Positions 26,074 through 36,211 of a stretch of DNA of 64,000 nt are shown here, piece after piece. Each line of letters begins with the position of its first letter. The stretch's first letter is position 1. The notes beneath the pieces are model-generated. The model was given only the letters and a program-made list of their open reading frames with translations, was not told the origin of the DNA and did no database searches. The stretch covers positions 11,971 through 75,970 of the forward strand of contig CABRHX010000010.1 of the NCBI GenBank assembly GCA_902470805.1, in the 5' to 3' direction. The stretch is from an uncultured Collinsella sp. Lineage in GTDB: Bacteria > Actinomycetota > Coriobacteriia > Coriobacteriales > Coriobacteriaceae. A program made the translations under genes and the position numbers.

Positions 26074-26313
26074 GTGATGAGCTCCGATGCGGGTTCGTGT
26101 TCTGACTGAACGATTTTACCCCACGGCACGGACAGCACCCGAACCTAGCCAAACCAACACGGGCGGTCTTTTTGGGGCCTTCAAAAAGGGGAATGAGGGC
26201 ATCCAGATATATCGAGCATTACTGGAACCCCGGCGATGCGCGGAATGATTTGTGACGAATAGTCATGTCCATCAAGAAGGCCCGGCGCTTCGGATAGCTC
26301 GTCAATCGATATA

Positions 26314-27513
26314 TCAATTCTTGGAGACCTGCATTCCTACCATTTTCAATGAAACAACGGCGGTAATTGCTATCGCGATTGCACCAATAATACCGAGCGC
26401 TATCTGAATGGGATATAACCTCAACACATGTCCAAATATGGAGAAAAACAATGCGGAAAAGAGGGCCCTTACCAGAGACGCGACGGAAAGGATCGTCGCG
26501 CGGAGATCGTCCGCTATCCCGTCTTGGATTAAGTTTTCCGAAGTGATGTACACCACTTCTGGGAGAAAACAAAGCACCATGCTAAGGCCAAACAAACACA
26601 GCGGATTTGAAGCGAACCACGGAAGAATCATGAAAAGGCCAGCCTCGATTAGCATCGAGCCGAGCATGGTATTTCTTTTCCCAAAACGCGATGAGAAGAA
26701 ATCTGCCGCAATGTAGGCCGTCGCATTTACTGCATAGGATGCACCGAAAAAGATTCCTATTATGGAGACGGGAGCATGAAACGCGTCGAATACCAACTGA
26801 TTCAAGTTGTAATAACTCCCGTAGAATCCGTCGAGCATGCTTGTGCCGATTAGGAGAAGCAATATAGCAAAAGCGGATTCTCCAACGCACCAGGTTTCGC
26901 GTCTGAAGATCTTGGCTACGTCAAACCTTTCCTCCCCAGAGCTTTCAGAACGGGTCGTTTCCGTCCTCTCAATGGGATACAGAAGGGAAAGCTGCAGAAG
27001 ATAGAAAACGGAAACGCATACGTAGAGGGCACTCCAAGATACTTGGGCAATGAATGATCCAAGTACGATTGCCACTCCCGTCGCGATTGATTGCGCGGCA
27101 AGCAGCCGAGCGTTGATGGTGAGGAAGCGCTCTCCTTGACCGGCATTTCGGGCAATTTCATATAAAAGTGCTTGTTCGGATCCCGATTGAAGGGAGTAGG
27201 CGAGTGCCTCAACAAGGGAAAGCGCGACGAGAAAGGGGCCTGAGAGCAACAGCACGCCAGCCGTATGGAAGAAAAGCAGCAGCACGCCCACTTGAATCGA
27301 AAACTTCTTTCCAAAGAAATCGCCTATCAGCCCTGTTGGCAGCTCGAGGACGACCGTTGCTATGTTGAACAGGGCTTGATAAAGCGCGATTTCCGTTACA
27401 GACATTCCTTTCTCCGCAAGGAAAAGTAGAAACACTCCCCGATTTAAAACAAATCCCGTGAGAACGAAAAAGGCGGAATAGACGTGCAGTTGCGTAATGG
27501 CGTTCTTATTCAT
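26314..27513 (-). CDS. Major facilitator superfamily transporter
   Basis: This 399-residue protein has about 12 membrane helices and the MFS loop motif between helices 2 and 3 (TGLIGDFFGKKFS). The substrate cannot be inferred. It resembles small drug- or metabolite-efflux MFS proteins of Clostridia rather than a sugar-specific group. Its base composition is visibly more AT-rich than dnaE on one side and addAB on the other, which suggests horizontal acquisition. It is not obviously in an operon; the 240 bases between it and dnaE hold no gene that I can support. Confidence 0.85.
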   Translation of the reverse strand: MNKNAITQLHVYSAFFVLTGFVLNRGVFLLFLAEKGMSVTEIALYQALFNIATVVLELPTGLIGDFFGKKFSIQVGVLLLFFHTAGVLLLSGPFLVALSLVEALAYSLQSGSEQALLYEIARNAGQGERFLTINARLLAAQSIATGVAIVLGSFIAQVSWSALYVCVSVFYLLQLSLLYPIERTETTRSESSGEERFDVAKIFRRETWCVGESAFAILLLLIGTSMLDGFYGSYYNLNQLVFDAFHAPVSIIGIFFGASYAVNATAYIAADFFSSRFGKRNTMLGSMLIEAGLFMILPWFASNPLCLFGLSMVLCFLPEVVYITSENLIQDGIADDLRATILSVASLVRALFSALFFSIFGHVLRLYPIQIALGIIGAIAIAITAVVSLKMVGMQVSKN

Positions 27514-27616
27514 TTGGCACTACCATCAACTATTTTTGTCGGGCCGCTCGCTACTGATTCGAAGCCTGAAGTGTTCACAGTTGATGTGAAGAGCGGTAAA
27601 GCTTTTGCACAGGGTA

Positions 27617-28126
27617 TCAATGGAATACATCCGAAGCGTTTTCGGCAGTATCATCGGCGAAGGCGGGATTAGCCTTTACGCGGCGCTCACCCTCGATGTA
27701 TTTGACGATTTGATCAATTGTCTGGTTGGCGTGGCTCTTGAGCTTGCGCTCATAGAAGAAGAGGCCGAGCTTGCCGCGCGTGCCAGACGTGTTGCCACCC
27801 ACACCCTGAAAATCCTCGGTATAGGTGAGCTCGCAGGCACCATCGCCAGCAGGTGCAGCCTCATAGCGCATGGTATTGATGCCCGCCGCATACTGAAAAC
27901 GGACCTCATAGAGGCACGGGTAGTCAAAGTGCTTGATCTTAACCTTGATCGCCGTGCCCTTGGCCTTGCCTTTTGCAGACTGGGCACGCTTCTCGTACTT
28001 ATAGCCGTTGAGCTTGTTGCGGCTGGGACGCTTGCCCGTGGCGTTCTCGATATCCTGCATGATGGACCCCGCCAGAGCGTCAAAAAACTCCTCCGGTGTC
28101 ACCTTAAGCGTTTTGGTGAGCTGCAT
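27617..28126 (-). CDS. DUF3284-like protein
   Basis: This 169-residue cytoplasmic protein begins MQLTKTLKVTPEEFFDALAG and continues with DIENATGKRPSRNKLNGYKY. That pattern matches DUF3284, a family of small proteins with a START/SRPBCC-like look often found near phosphotransferase or sugar genes in Firmicutes. The function is unknown. It stands alone between the MFS gene and a palindromic spacer that follows the addBA operon. Confidence 0.7.
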   Translation of the reverse strand: MQLTKTLKVTPEEFFDALAGSIMQDIENATGKRPSRNKLNGYKYEKRAQSAKGKAKGTAIKVKIKHFDYPCLYEVRFQYAAGINTMRYEAAPAGDGACELTYTEDFQGVGGNTSGTRGKLGLFFYERKLKSHANQTIDQIVKYIEGERRVKANPAFADDTAENASDVFH

Positions 28127-28190
28127 GATGGCTCCTTATTCGTTTGAACCGTTCGAGTCATTGTACCGCCCCAGGCTCTCCCATGCGTTG

Positions 28191-28253
28191 CGGTGCTATT
28201 TGGACGATTGAGGGCTTTACGGCCGCAAAACTAACCAAATAGCACCGTAAAGC
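28191..28253. repeat. Overlapping inverted repeats downstream of addA
   Basis: CGGTGCTATTTGG (28191-28203) pairs with 28235-28247, and GCTTTACGG (28214-28222) pairs with 28245-28253. The two pairings overlap at 28245-28247 and so compete. They lie just after the addA stop on the minus strand. Confidence 0.7.
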
Positions 28254-28262
28254 TTGAGGTGG

Positions 28263-31200
28263 CTAGAGGTTGTAGGTGACCACTTGAGGTTCGGCGGGTT
28301 CAACGAAGATGGTTGGATCGGCCTGCTCCACGCGGACGAACTTGACGGTCACAGCCTCAAAGCCCGCCTTGCGCAGAACATCAGCGTAGACGCGCGCCTG
28401 CAGGGCGTGCTTCTCGAGCAGCTGCTCCACCGTCTCGTCCGGCGTGCCGCCCGTCTTGTAGTCGATGACCAGCGCGCGCGACGGATCGGCCGGGTCGGTC
28501 GCCAGCGCATCGATGGCGCCCTCGGCATAGGCGCCGTAGCGGGCAATGTCCTCGTCCTCGCAGCCCAGCGAAAAGAACGGCACCTCGGCGCGAACGCACG
28601 GCCACGCGAGCAGGTCGGCACGAACAGCCGACTTGAGCCAGCGGTCCAGGGCAACGTCGAAGCGTTCGCGCTGCTCCGACGTCAGGCGCCACAGGCGCGC
28701 CAGGGCGTCGGCACGCTCAGCGGGCAGCTCACCGGTATCCATCTCGATCAGCCACTGGCAGGCGGCATGGAAGGCCGAGCCCAGCGCCATGGGATTGCCG
28801 GCGGGCTCAACGGCGGCCACGTCTGCATCCGTCATCTCGGAACCATCCGACTCCGCATCATCGCCAGCCTCGTCCATGGGCGCGTGTGCCTCGGCGGCAC
28901 GGTCCTCGGACTCGGCATGCAGCGCCGCGGCAATTGACGAGTAGCTGTACGAATCGCGCGCCGGATACGGGCAGGTGCCCATGCGCACGCCCACCGCCTG
29001 GGGATACACGAGCTCAAACGCATCGGGCTCGGGGTCGGCAGGACCGGGAACGGCAACTCGGGCATCTGCACCGGCACCCTCCGGCTCTGCATCGCCGCGA
29101 ACGAGCCTGCCCTCGGCATCCAGTGAAGCGTTGGCCTCAAACGCCTGCTCGCCAAACGTAAAGTTCGCGAGCGAAATGAGCTCGTAGTCGCCCGGCTGGG
29201 AGTTGTCGAACACCAGGCGGTCGGCATCGAGCTGCGGCATGTCCAGAGCGTCGGTCGGCAAAATACGGCGCAGCACGTCGTAGGTCAGATCGGTCTCGAC
29301 GTCGAAGGTCGGCGCCGTCACCTTGCCGCGGCTCACGCCGGCATCCATCGCCAGAATGACCAGCTCGCGCGCTCGCGTCATGGCGACATAGAGCAGGCGG
29401 GCCCGCTCCTCGAGCGAAAGCTGGAGGTCGTCGTTGCGCAGGCGGGCAAATGCCTCGGCGGGAGAGCCCGTCGCACAGACGTCCTCCATGAGCTCCGGCG
29501 GCAGCCACAGCGACGTGCCCTTGCCCTTAAACGCATGCTCAAACTGCTTTTTAACGTCGTCGCCCTTCACAAAAGTCCCGTCGGCGAGCTTAACGCCGTC
29601 GAAGCGTGCCGGCAGCGCCACGACCTGCGCTCCGCCCTCGACGCGACCCATCTGTGCCGCGCCCGAGGACTTACGCACGCCAAAGCACTCGGCAACCGCC
29701 ACGACCGGATATTCCAGACCCTTGGAGGCGTGCACCGTCATGATGCGCACCGCGCCGTCACCCTCCTCGTTGAGGGCGCCCGGGGCCTCCTTGCCCGCCA
29801 AGAAGCGGTCGAAGGCCAGCGCGATGGAACGCGGCGAGTTGCCGAACTCGGCCTCCGCCTCGGCCACGGCGTCGAGCGCCTTGAGCACGTTGGCGGCAAT
29901 GGCCTTGCCCTCGGGACCACGCTGCGCCAGACGCACAAACCAGCCGGAGGCGTTGACCACGTCGCGCGCGATGGCGGCGAACGAATCGCGGCCCACGCGA
30001 CGAAGCGCATACCGCAGCACCTCGCGGGCGCGCGTCACGAGCGGCAAGTCTTGCAAACCCGGCACATCGGAACCGCTCATGATGCCCACGTCGATATTCC
30101 GGCGCGAGGTCTCCCCTGTCTCGCTATCGAGCTTGGTCGCCAGCGCCAGGAACTCCTGGGCGCCGAGCGCAAACATCGGCGAGGCGAGCAGCGGCATAAG
30201 GCCCTGCGCCGTATCGGCCGGATTGGCGAGCGCACAGACCAGGGCGCGCACCGTCTGCACCTCGGCTGCCTGGGCAAAGACCGAGCCGCCCGCGATGACG
30301 CAGTCGAGCCCCTGGTCGCGGAAGGCCTGTGCGTAGACGTCTGCGTTGGTCATGCGGCCCAGCAGCAGCACCATGCCGCCCTGGGGCTGGCCGGCATCGG
30401 CAAGAGCGCGGAATCGCTCGGCGATCGCACGGGCCTTGGCCTGCGTGCGCTCCTGCGTACTGCCGCCGGCAACAAAGAGGGCCTGGCGACGCGAGGCGTC
30501 CGCCACCAGCGTGTCCTTGCGGCCGTCGCTCGCCTCAAGATCCAAAAAGCCCTGCATCAGGCCGCCGTCGTCCCCGTCAAAGACGCGTGCCACGTAACGC
30601 AGCACCTCGTCGTGGCTGCGGAAGTTGCGCACGAGTTTGACGAGCTCGCCAGCAGGGGCGTCGGTCACGGCAGTCGCCTCGGACGCGGCAGTCGAGCCCA
30701 CCTTGCGCTCCTGGCGACGGAACACCTCGACCTCGGCGCCGCGGAAGCGATAGATGGACTGTTGTGCATCGCCCACGGTGCACAGCGCGCGCTCCCCCGC
30801 ACCCGTCAGGTAACGAATCAGATCGACCTGCATCTGGTCGGTATCCTGAAACTCATCGATCATGACCATCTTAAAGCGGCCCTCGTACGCAGCACGAATG
30901 GCAGGGTAATCGCGCAGGGCCTCGTAAGCCATGCGCAGCAGGTCGTTGTTGTCGAGGGCAGACTGGCCGGCCTTCAGCGCGCGATACTCGGCCTCCACGG
31001 AACGGGCCAGGCCCACCAGCGCATCGAGCGCCGGGGCACCGCAGGCAAGCACGATATTGATAAACGCATCGGCGGCCTCGGCCTTGAGCAGCTCGACCTG
31101 CTCCTTGGGGAACGCCTTGCTCGCGCGCGGCATGGTGCACGACATCATGAGTCGCGCCGCATCGGCCATGGTCTTGCCGCTCGCCTCGAACGCGGCGATG

Positions 31201-31895
31201 GCGTCGAGCGCCACCTGCGCCTTCTCGGTCGCGGCCTTGCTCGCACCCAGCGCCGCGCGATAGGCATCGGCGAGTGCCGAGGTATCGGCCTGGCCGCGCG
31301 CCACGCGCACGTCGTCCATACCGCCCGGCAACTGGCTCGACAGCTCCAGCAGGTCGCGCACCAGACCCTTGATGGTCGTACCGCCGCCAAAGGAACCGCC
31401 CTCGCCCGCCATGGGATACCAGGCATAGAGGGCCTTGAGCGATGCCGCGAGCTCGGGGGCGGCATCGGGTGCCGTCGCGCGACCCAGCACATGCTCAACA
31501 GCCTGATCCATGAGCTCGTCGGTATCGGTGAGCACCGTGAACTCGGGGTCGATGCCCAGCTCCAGCGCGTGCGCGCGCAGGATACGCGAGCACATGCCGT
31601 GAATGGTCGAAATCCACGCGTCGTCGACGGTCAGTGCTTCCTCGTCCATACCCTCGTCGATAAGCGCACGGCGCACGCGGTCGCGGATCTCGGCCGCGGC
31701 ATCTTTGGTAAAGGTAATGGCGAGCACCTGGTCCAGATGCTCAACGAACGGACCGGATTCGGGCGAGAGCGCATAGACGATGCGGCGCGTGAGGGTAAAG
31801 GTCTTACCCGAACCGGCGCCCGCCGAGACAAACAGCGGGCGGTCGAGCGTTTTGACAATCTGCAGCTGTTGCGGCATCAAAGTCGAAAGATCCAT
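28263..31895 (-). CDS. addA: AddA-type helicase-nuclease subunit
   Basis: This 1210-residue UvrD-like superfamily 1 helicase has a C-terminal PD-(D/E)XK nuclease. Walker A SAGAGSGKT lies at about residues 24-32. The motif II region is MVMIDEFQDTDQ, and VDDAWISTIHGMCSRIL is typical of AddA/RecB. The nuclease motif RALVIDYKTGG lies near residue 1143. With AddB it processes double-strand breaks for RecA loading, replacing RecBCD. AAGGAGG precedes the ATG. addB ends 3 bp upstream, so the pair forms a tight addB-addA operon. Confidence 0.93.
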   Translation of the reverse strand: MDLSTLMPQQLQIVKTLDRPLFVSAGAGSGKTFTLTRRIVYALSPESGPFVEHLDQVLAITFTKDAAAEIRDRVRRALIDEGMDEEALTVDDAWISTIHGMCSRILRAHALELGIDPEFTVLTDTDELMDQAVEHVLGRATAPDAAPELAASLKALYAWYPMAGEGGSFGGGTTIKGLVRDLLELSSQLPGGMDDVRVARGQADTSALADAYRAALGASKAATEKAQVALDAIAAFEASGKTMADAARLMMSCTMPRASKAFPKEQVELLKAEAADAFINIVLACGAPALDALVGLARSVEAEYRALKAGQSALDNNDLLRMAYEALRDYPAIRAAYEGRFKMVMIDEFQDTDQMQVDLIRYLTGAGERALCTVGDAQQSIYRFRGAEVEVFRRQERKVGSTAASEATAVTDAPAGELVKLVRNFRSHDEVLRYVARVFDGDDGGLMQGFLDLEASDGRKDTLVADASRRQALFVAGGSTQERTQAKARAIAERFRALADAGQPQGGMVLLLGRMTNADVYAQAFRDQGLDCVIAGGSVFAQAAEVQTVRALVCALANPADTAQGLMPLLASPMFALGAQEFLALATKLDSETGETSRRNIDVGIMSGSDVPGLQDLPLVTRAREVLRYALRRVGRDSFAAIARDVVNASGWFVRLAQRGPEGKAIAANVLKALDAVAEAEAEFGNSPRSIALAFDRFLAGKEAPGALNEEGDGAVRIMTVHASKGLEYPVVAVAECFGVRKSSGAAQMGRVEGGAQVVALPARFDGVKLADGTFVKGDDVKKQFEHAFKGKGTSLWLPPELMEDVCATGSPAEAFARLRNDDLQLSLEERARLLYVAMTRARELVILAMDAGVSRGKVTAPTFDVETDLTYDVLRRILPTDALDMPQLDADRLVFDNSQPGDYELISLANFTFGEQAFEANASLDAEGRLVRGDAEPEGAGADARVAVPGPADPEPDAFELVYPQAVGVRMGTCPYPARDSYSYSSIAAALHAESEDRAAEAHAPMDEAGDDAESDGSEMTDADVAAVEPAGNPMALGSAFHAACQWLIEMDTGELPAERADALARLWRLTSEQRERFDVALDRWLKSAVRADLLAWPCVRAEVPFFSLGCEDEDIARYGAYAEGAIDALATDPADPSRALVIDYKTGGTPDETVEQLLEKHALQARVYADVLRKAGFEAVTVKFVRVEQADPTIFVEPAEPQVVTYNL

Positions 31896-31898
31896 GGT

Positions 31899-34800
31899 CT
31901 ACACGTCCCTCCTTACAAACGTTCCTTCGTGGTTATACGAGCAGCGCGCATGCGCGGTCTGCGCCGCCGTCGGATCGACAGCGGCGACGTCGCCCGCCTC
32001 GAGCTCGCGCAGGCGCTCGGCGATGCCGGCCTCAACGCGATCGAGCAGGACGTCGAAGTCCATGCTGCCACCCTCGCCGGGGAAACCTTTCTTAAGGCCC
32101 GGGATGCGGCCGTCGCCGCGCTCTTCCTCGAGCAGCTCGGCGCTCGCGGCACCGCGCAACGCCGGCTTGCCGCCCTTGGTCGAAAAGTAGAGCGCCGCGC
32201 GGGTGTCCAAATCCAGCGCCCGGCGCATGGCCTGGGCGTAGATGAGCGTTTGGGTATGTGGTGGCAACCAGCGCGGATCGTCGATGGGCGCCGTGCCCGA
32301 TTCCTCGTCGCGCACCGTGGGGTCGGCGAGCTTAAACTCCTCAACGCCCGTGCGATGCTTGTAGTCGATCACCACGGCACGATTCTCGGCGTCCACGTCC
32401 ACGCGGTCGATGCGCCCGCCAAGCGGCCAACCGGCATACTCGACCTTGAGCTCGTTGAAGGCGAACTCCAGGTAGCGCGGGGCAAAGGGGGCAAGTGCCT
32501 CGGACTCGTAGGCAAGCACACCCTCCAGCTGCGGCAAGATCTCGGCCACCTGGCGTTCCTCCACCGCAGAGAGCGGCACCAGCGGGCCCTCCGTGCCGCG
32601 CTTGCCGGCGTGCTCGGCCAACGTCTCGTCAAAGACCTCGTGCAGCAGCTCCTGTGCGCGCGGCAGATTCTCGGGCGTCACGCGCTCCATGCCCTCTTGG
32701 GGCAGACGGGCATGCAGATGCTCCAGCACGTCGTGGACAAAGTTGCCCTTTTCCATGTTGCCAAAGCCCGCGTCGATCGACTGGGGCTTGACGCGATACG
32801 AGACGAACCAGCATAGCGGGCAGGTCGAATAGGCCTCGATCTGCGAGGCGGACGTCAGACGCGGCACGAGCGGCGCGTCCTCACCCTCGCCATCGCGACG
32901 GCGCAGGACCAAATACGGCACGGCCTCGGCACTCAGATGCTGAGGGGCTTCACAGGTCACGCGCTCGCGCTTGAAGCCTTCACCTGCCGCGGGATCAAAG
33001 TCGGCGATGATATCGCCCTCGCCCACGCGCATGGGCTTGGCAGCGCCAGCGGCCTCGGCATGTGCCCACAGCTCGGTCCATACGGCTGCCGGGTAGCACT
33101 CGCGTGCCTGGCGATCGTGCGTCACACGGGCGAGCGCGACCGGACCGCTCGCCGCCTGCATCGCACGGCCAAAGCGCACGCGCAGCAGGGCAGCGGGCTC
33201 CAAAGACACGCCGTCGCGGCGCAGCTCGGCTGTCAACGTGGCAAGCGGGCCCTCTTCGTGCGAAAGCGGATAGCTGTCCAGGTCGACATCGGCAAACAGC
33301 ACGGCATCGTAGCTGCCAGGGCGAAGAACCGACGCATCGGCAAGCGACGCGAAGCGCACTTGTGCTCGTGGTGTGCGATCGACCTCATAGGTCTCGTAAT
33401 CGTAGGCGGTACTGCGCTTGTCCACCTTGGTTCGAACGCCGTCGAGAACCGGCACGGTCGCGGCCTGCGACACGTCGAGCGCGCGAGCATCGTTCATAAG
33501 GATGTCGATGGCATGGCGCAGCAAAGCCGTCTCTGCCTGGCGACGGGCCTGGCCGTCAAGGCCGCCTAGAGCGCGATCGGGCAACGCCTCGGCAACGGCA
33601 AGCATGGCCTTAAGCGCCGTCACGGGCTTGTCACGCCACAGCGCCTGGAACACGTCCGAGACCACACACGGTACGTTCTTAAACCAGTTATCGTCGCTCG
33701 TCGCCTTGCGCGCGCCCCTCACCTGGCCCTGAACGCTCTGCAGCAGGCTCTTGACGCCCGCGGTAGTCTTGCTGCGCGAGAGACGCATATTCTTATCGAA
33801 GGTACGGGCATTGACGGCATCAGCGCCCGAAAGCGGACTGTAGATCCAGTCGGTAAGCTCCGGCGCGGGCCACCACTCAGTCTTGGAAGCAGTGCCCTCG
33901 TCGGCGGCTTTCATACGCTCGATCAGGTTGGCGAGCGCCGTAAACTGCCTGCCCGCGATGGACTGGGAAAACGCCGTGAACTCAGTCGTCTCGGCCGCAA
34001 TGTGACGCGCCGCCAAACGGGCGGCGAGCTCGCCGAACAGCTGGGGTGCCCGGGCAAAAACGACGAGCACGCGCACGGGGTCGGCGGGCGTTGCAGTAGC
34101 TTTATCGGCCTTGGACTCCTTGTGCGCTTTCACCAACTTATCGATGGCGTCCGCATAGACATGAGCACGGGCATGGGGGCCGGCGACCTCAATAAAGGCA
34201 GGCTGAGCGGCGGCCCCGCAAGCGACATCAGACGCGACGGCGTCCTCCCCCAGCGGCGCGATCTCAAACAGCACACCGCGGGCATCAAATGCCGTGGCAA
34301 GCTCCTCGCGCATCGCCGCCTGCTCGCGGGCAAGCAGCACGACGACCTCTCCCCCATTGTTCGCCACGGCAGACAGCAGCTCGAGTAGACCGTGCGTAAA
34401 CGACGTGGTACCGCGCACGCATACGGCGCGGGCGCACGCCGGCAGGCTATCGGCCAGGGCACCGGCCATAATGTCGGCTGCCTCGCAGGGCTCGACCATA
34501 TCTCGACGGTCCAAACCGCCCGCGTAGGCACGCAAAAGCTCAAACACACGAGCCTCGGCATCGCTTTTTGGCTCAGGCTGGCAATTGTTGCCACCGCATC
34601 GCTCGGCCGTCGTCCCCGCCACACCCGGCAGCACATCGCGGGCCATGCGTGCGAGCATGCGCACCGTGCCCTGGCTACGCGAAAGCGGCTGCAGGTCGGC
34701 ATCGTCGCGGCGGGCAATCATATCCGAAAACAGCATCTGACGTTGCAGGTTGTCGACGAAACCGCGCCCGTCGCCCAAAAGCTCCCAAAGCGAGCGAAGC

Positions 34801-34997
34801 CACGATGCGGGTGTCTTGTAGTCGATACCCAGCGAAATGCCGGCTTCCGCCGCATCATGACGGCACAGATCGAGCTCGGCAAACGTTGGTGCCAGCAACA
34901 CGGCACGCCCGTGACGGGCAATAAGGTCGGCAAGCAGCGCCGACTCGGCATCGCTCAAATCCGTGCCGGCATTGGTGGTATAGATTCGAACAGGCAT
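31899..34997 (-). CDS. addB: AddB-type nuclease subunit
   Basis: This 1032-residue protein pairs with AddA. A large helicase-like N-terminal region lacks a recognisable Walker A (its first strand reads AVLLAPTFAEL). The C-terminal PD-(D/E)XK nuclease contains RIDRVDVDAENRAVVIDYKH. An EAYSTCPLCWFVSY segment corresponds to the first cysteine of the AddB iron-sulfur staple. Near the C-terminus only one cysteine remains (HARCSYNHEG), where AddB normally has three, so the cluster may be absent or altered. It is first in the operon with addA. Confidence 0.85.
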   Translation of the reverse strand: MPVRIYTTNAGTDLSDAESALLADLIARHGRAVLLAPTFAELDLCRHDAAEAGISLGIDYKTPASWLRSLWELLGDGRGFVDNLQRQMLFSDMIARRDDADLQPLSRSQGTVRMLARMARDVLPGVAGTTAERCGGNNCQPEPKSDAEARVFELLRAYAGGLDRRDMVEPCEAADIMAGALADSLPACARAVCVRGTTSFTHGLLELLSAVANNGGEVVVLLAREQAAMREELATAFDARGVLFEIAPLGEDAVASDVACGAAAQPAFIEVAGPHARAHVYADAIDKLVKAHKESKADKATATPADPVRVLVVFARAPQLFGELAARLAARHIAAETTEFTAFSQSIAGRQFTALANLIERMKAADEGTASKTEWWPAPELTDWIYSPLSGADAVNARTFDKNMRLSRSKTTAGVKSLLQSVQGQVRGARKATSDDNWFKNVPCVVSDVFQALWRDKPVTALKAMLAVAEALPDRALGGLDGQARRQAETALLRHAIDILMNDARALDVSQAATVPVLDGVRTKVDKRSTAYDYETYEVDRTPRAQVRFASLADASVLRPGSYDAVLFADVDLDSYPLSHEEGPLATLTAELRRDGVSLEPAALLRVRFGRAMQAASGPVALARVTHDRQARECYPAAVWTELWAHAEAAGAAKPMRVGEGDIIADFDPAAGEGFKRERVTCEAPQHLSAEAVPYLVLRRRDGEGEDAPLVPRLTSASQIEAYSTCPLCWFVSYRVKPQSIDAGFGNMEKGNFVHDVLEHLHARLPQEGMERVTPENLPRAQELLHEVFDETLAEHAGKRGTEGPLVPLSAVEERQVAEILPQLEGVLAYESEALAPFAPRYLEFAFNELKVEYAGWPLGGRIDRVDVDAENRAVVIDYKHRTGVEEFKLADPTVRDEESGTAPIDDPRWLPPHTQTLIYAQAMRRALDLDTRAALYFSTKGGKPALRGAASAELLEEERGDGRIPGLKKGFPGEGGSMDFDVLLDRVEAGIAERLRELEAGDVAAVDPTAAQTAHARCSYNHEGTFVRRDV

Positions 34998-35130
34998 GGT
35001 CCTCCGCTCAAACCGTTCGCAATAATCAATGCATCCATCCTACCCGCCCAAGCGGACACATTGCCACCGCAGTTCCATCTTTTGGTACAAAGCAACCTGA
35101 ACCCAACGCACCAGCCGATTGCAGGCATAT

Positions 35131-35156
35131 AAAAACCGCCCCCGGAGGGACGGTTC
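35131..35156 (-). terminator. Terminator of the YerC-like gene
   Basis: On the minus strand AACCGTCCC and GGGGGCGGTT pair around CTCC, followed by TTTTA. It lies 26 bp after the stop at 35182. Confidence 0.7.
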
Positions 35157-35181
35157 TTCGTAATTCAATGTTGTCGCTGGC

Positions 35182-35481
35182 CTACTCGCCATCCTCCAAC
35201 TTAATGAGGATCTTGCGGTAGCCACCGTACTCGCCGTTCAGCGCCTTTGAAACGCGGCTCACCGTGGTGGACGAAGCGCCGGTACGGGCCTGAACCTCAA
35301 CATAAGGCTCGCCCTCGTCCAAATAGCGCGCAACCTGCAAACGCTGAGAAAGGTCGCAAATCTCGCGCGGCGTGCAGATATCGGTCAAAAACGCTTGGAT
35401 ATCCTTCTCGTCGTCCAAAAGGCTAAATGCGTGGACCAGCTGCTTGACATCAGGCTTGTCAAACATGTTCTCGATATTCAT
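35182..35481 (-). CDS. YerC/YecD-type TrpR-related regulator
   Basis: This 99-residue protein of the Trp repressor-like fold resembles the YerC/YecD family. The helix-turn-helix is visible in LSQRLQVARYLDEGEPYVEVQARTG and TTVSRVSKALNGEYGGY. Family members are small DNA-binding proteins; the ligand and targets are unknown in most species. A possible extended -10 (TGCTACACT, reading on the minus strand near 35587-35595) lies about 110 bp upstream. Confidence 0.9.
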   Translation of the reverse strand: MNIENMFDKPDVKQLVHAFSLLDDEKDIQAFLTDICTPREICDLSQRLQVARYLDEGEPYVEVQARTGASSTTVSRVSKALNGEYGGYRKILIKLEDGE

Positions 35482-35805
35482 CGATCACCGCCAAACCCGC
35501 CAAAAGGCATCGAAGTTGATACTGACATCGGGCATCGTTCACCCGTTCTATGCAATAGGGCAACGCCTGTGGCTTTTGCCCGTAGCAGTGTAGCACACCA
35601 CCAAACTAAAGCGACAAGACTCTCTGCCAGCGGCGCGTTTTTCAGGACGAACGCCGTTTAGAAACCATATGCGCACGTAAGCTCCACGAATATTTGAGAC
35701 AATGGGCGCCCAAACACCGCGGCGCGCCCGCGCAACCATCCAGGTCGCCGCCGTAAGCCGCTTCACGCGACGCCAGCAATCCCGGCGCAAGAAAGGATTC
35801 ACGCC

Positions 35806-36171
35806 ATGCGCTTTATGCTTAACTGGCTCTTCACCTCGATCGCCATCGCGATCGCCACGTTCCTCGTCCCCGGTATCCAACCCTTCGGCTTTGCCGAGAC
35901 CTGGGTCTGCTTTGCCTTTGTGGGACTGTTCCTGAACATTGTCGATTCGTTCGTCAAACCGTTCCTCACGGTCATCTCGCTGCCGCTCACGATCATTACG
36001 CTGGGCATTTTCCAGCTTGTCGTCAACAGCTTTATGCTTGAGCTCGCGAGTTACCTGTCGGTCAACCTGCTGGGCGTCGGCATCTCCATCGCCAGCTTTG
36101 GATCAGCCTTTATGGGCAGCATCCTGGTGTCCATCACGCGCAGCATCCTCGACAGCATCGCCGAGGACTAA
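35806..36171 (+). CDS. PF04020 (YvlD-like) four-helix membrane protein
   Basis: This 121-residue hydrophobic protein has four membrane helices and the conserved VDSFVKPFLTVISLPLTIITLG segment region, typical of the phage holin 4 / YvlD family. Despite the family name these are usually chromosomal proteins linked to envelope stress, not phage lysis genes, and no prophage genes lie nearby. AAGAAAGGA lies upstream of the ATG. It ends 40 bp before a strong terminator. Confidence 0.85.
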   Translation: MRFMLNWLFTSIAIAIATFLVPGIQPFGFAETWVCFAFVGLFLNIVDSFVKPFLTVISLPLTIITLGIFQLVVNSFMLELASYLSVNLLGVGISIASFGSAFMGSILVSITRSILDSIAED

Positions 36172-36211
36172 AATGGCCATTCCGGCCGTGTCCGTCTCAA
36201 CAGCCCAAAAC

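Noticed and set aside
22141..26109. A 1322-codon open frame on the plus strand
   Set aside because: It is exactly antisense to dnaE. Long shadow frames are expected opposite GC-rich genes, and its translation shows no domain.
26206..26315. 10-bp inverted repeat GATATATCGA around a 90-bp gap
   Set aside because: Short, AT-rich and distant; likely chance.
26219..26572. Minus-strand frame of 117 codons after the MFS gene
   Set aside because: It overlaps the MFS gene in another frame, with no ribosome-binding site or domain.
29535..32816. A 1093-codon plus-strand frame
   Set aside because: Antisense to addA and addB; biased composition (His/Arg/Gly-rich) typical of a shadow frame.
35806..36171. 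Holin-family protein as a phage lysis gene
   Set aside because: PF04020/YvlD-like proteins are mostly chromosomal envelope proteins and no other phage genes are near.
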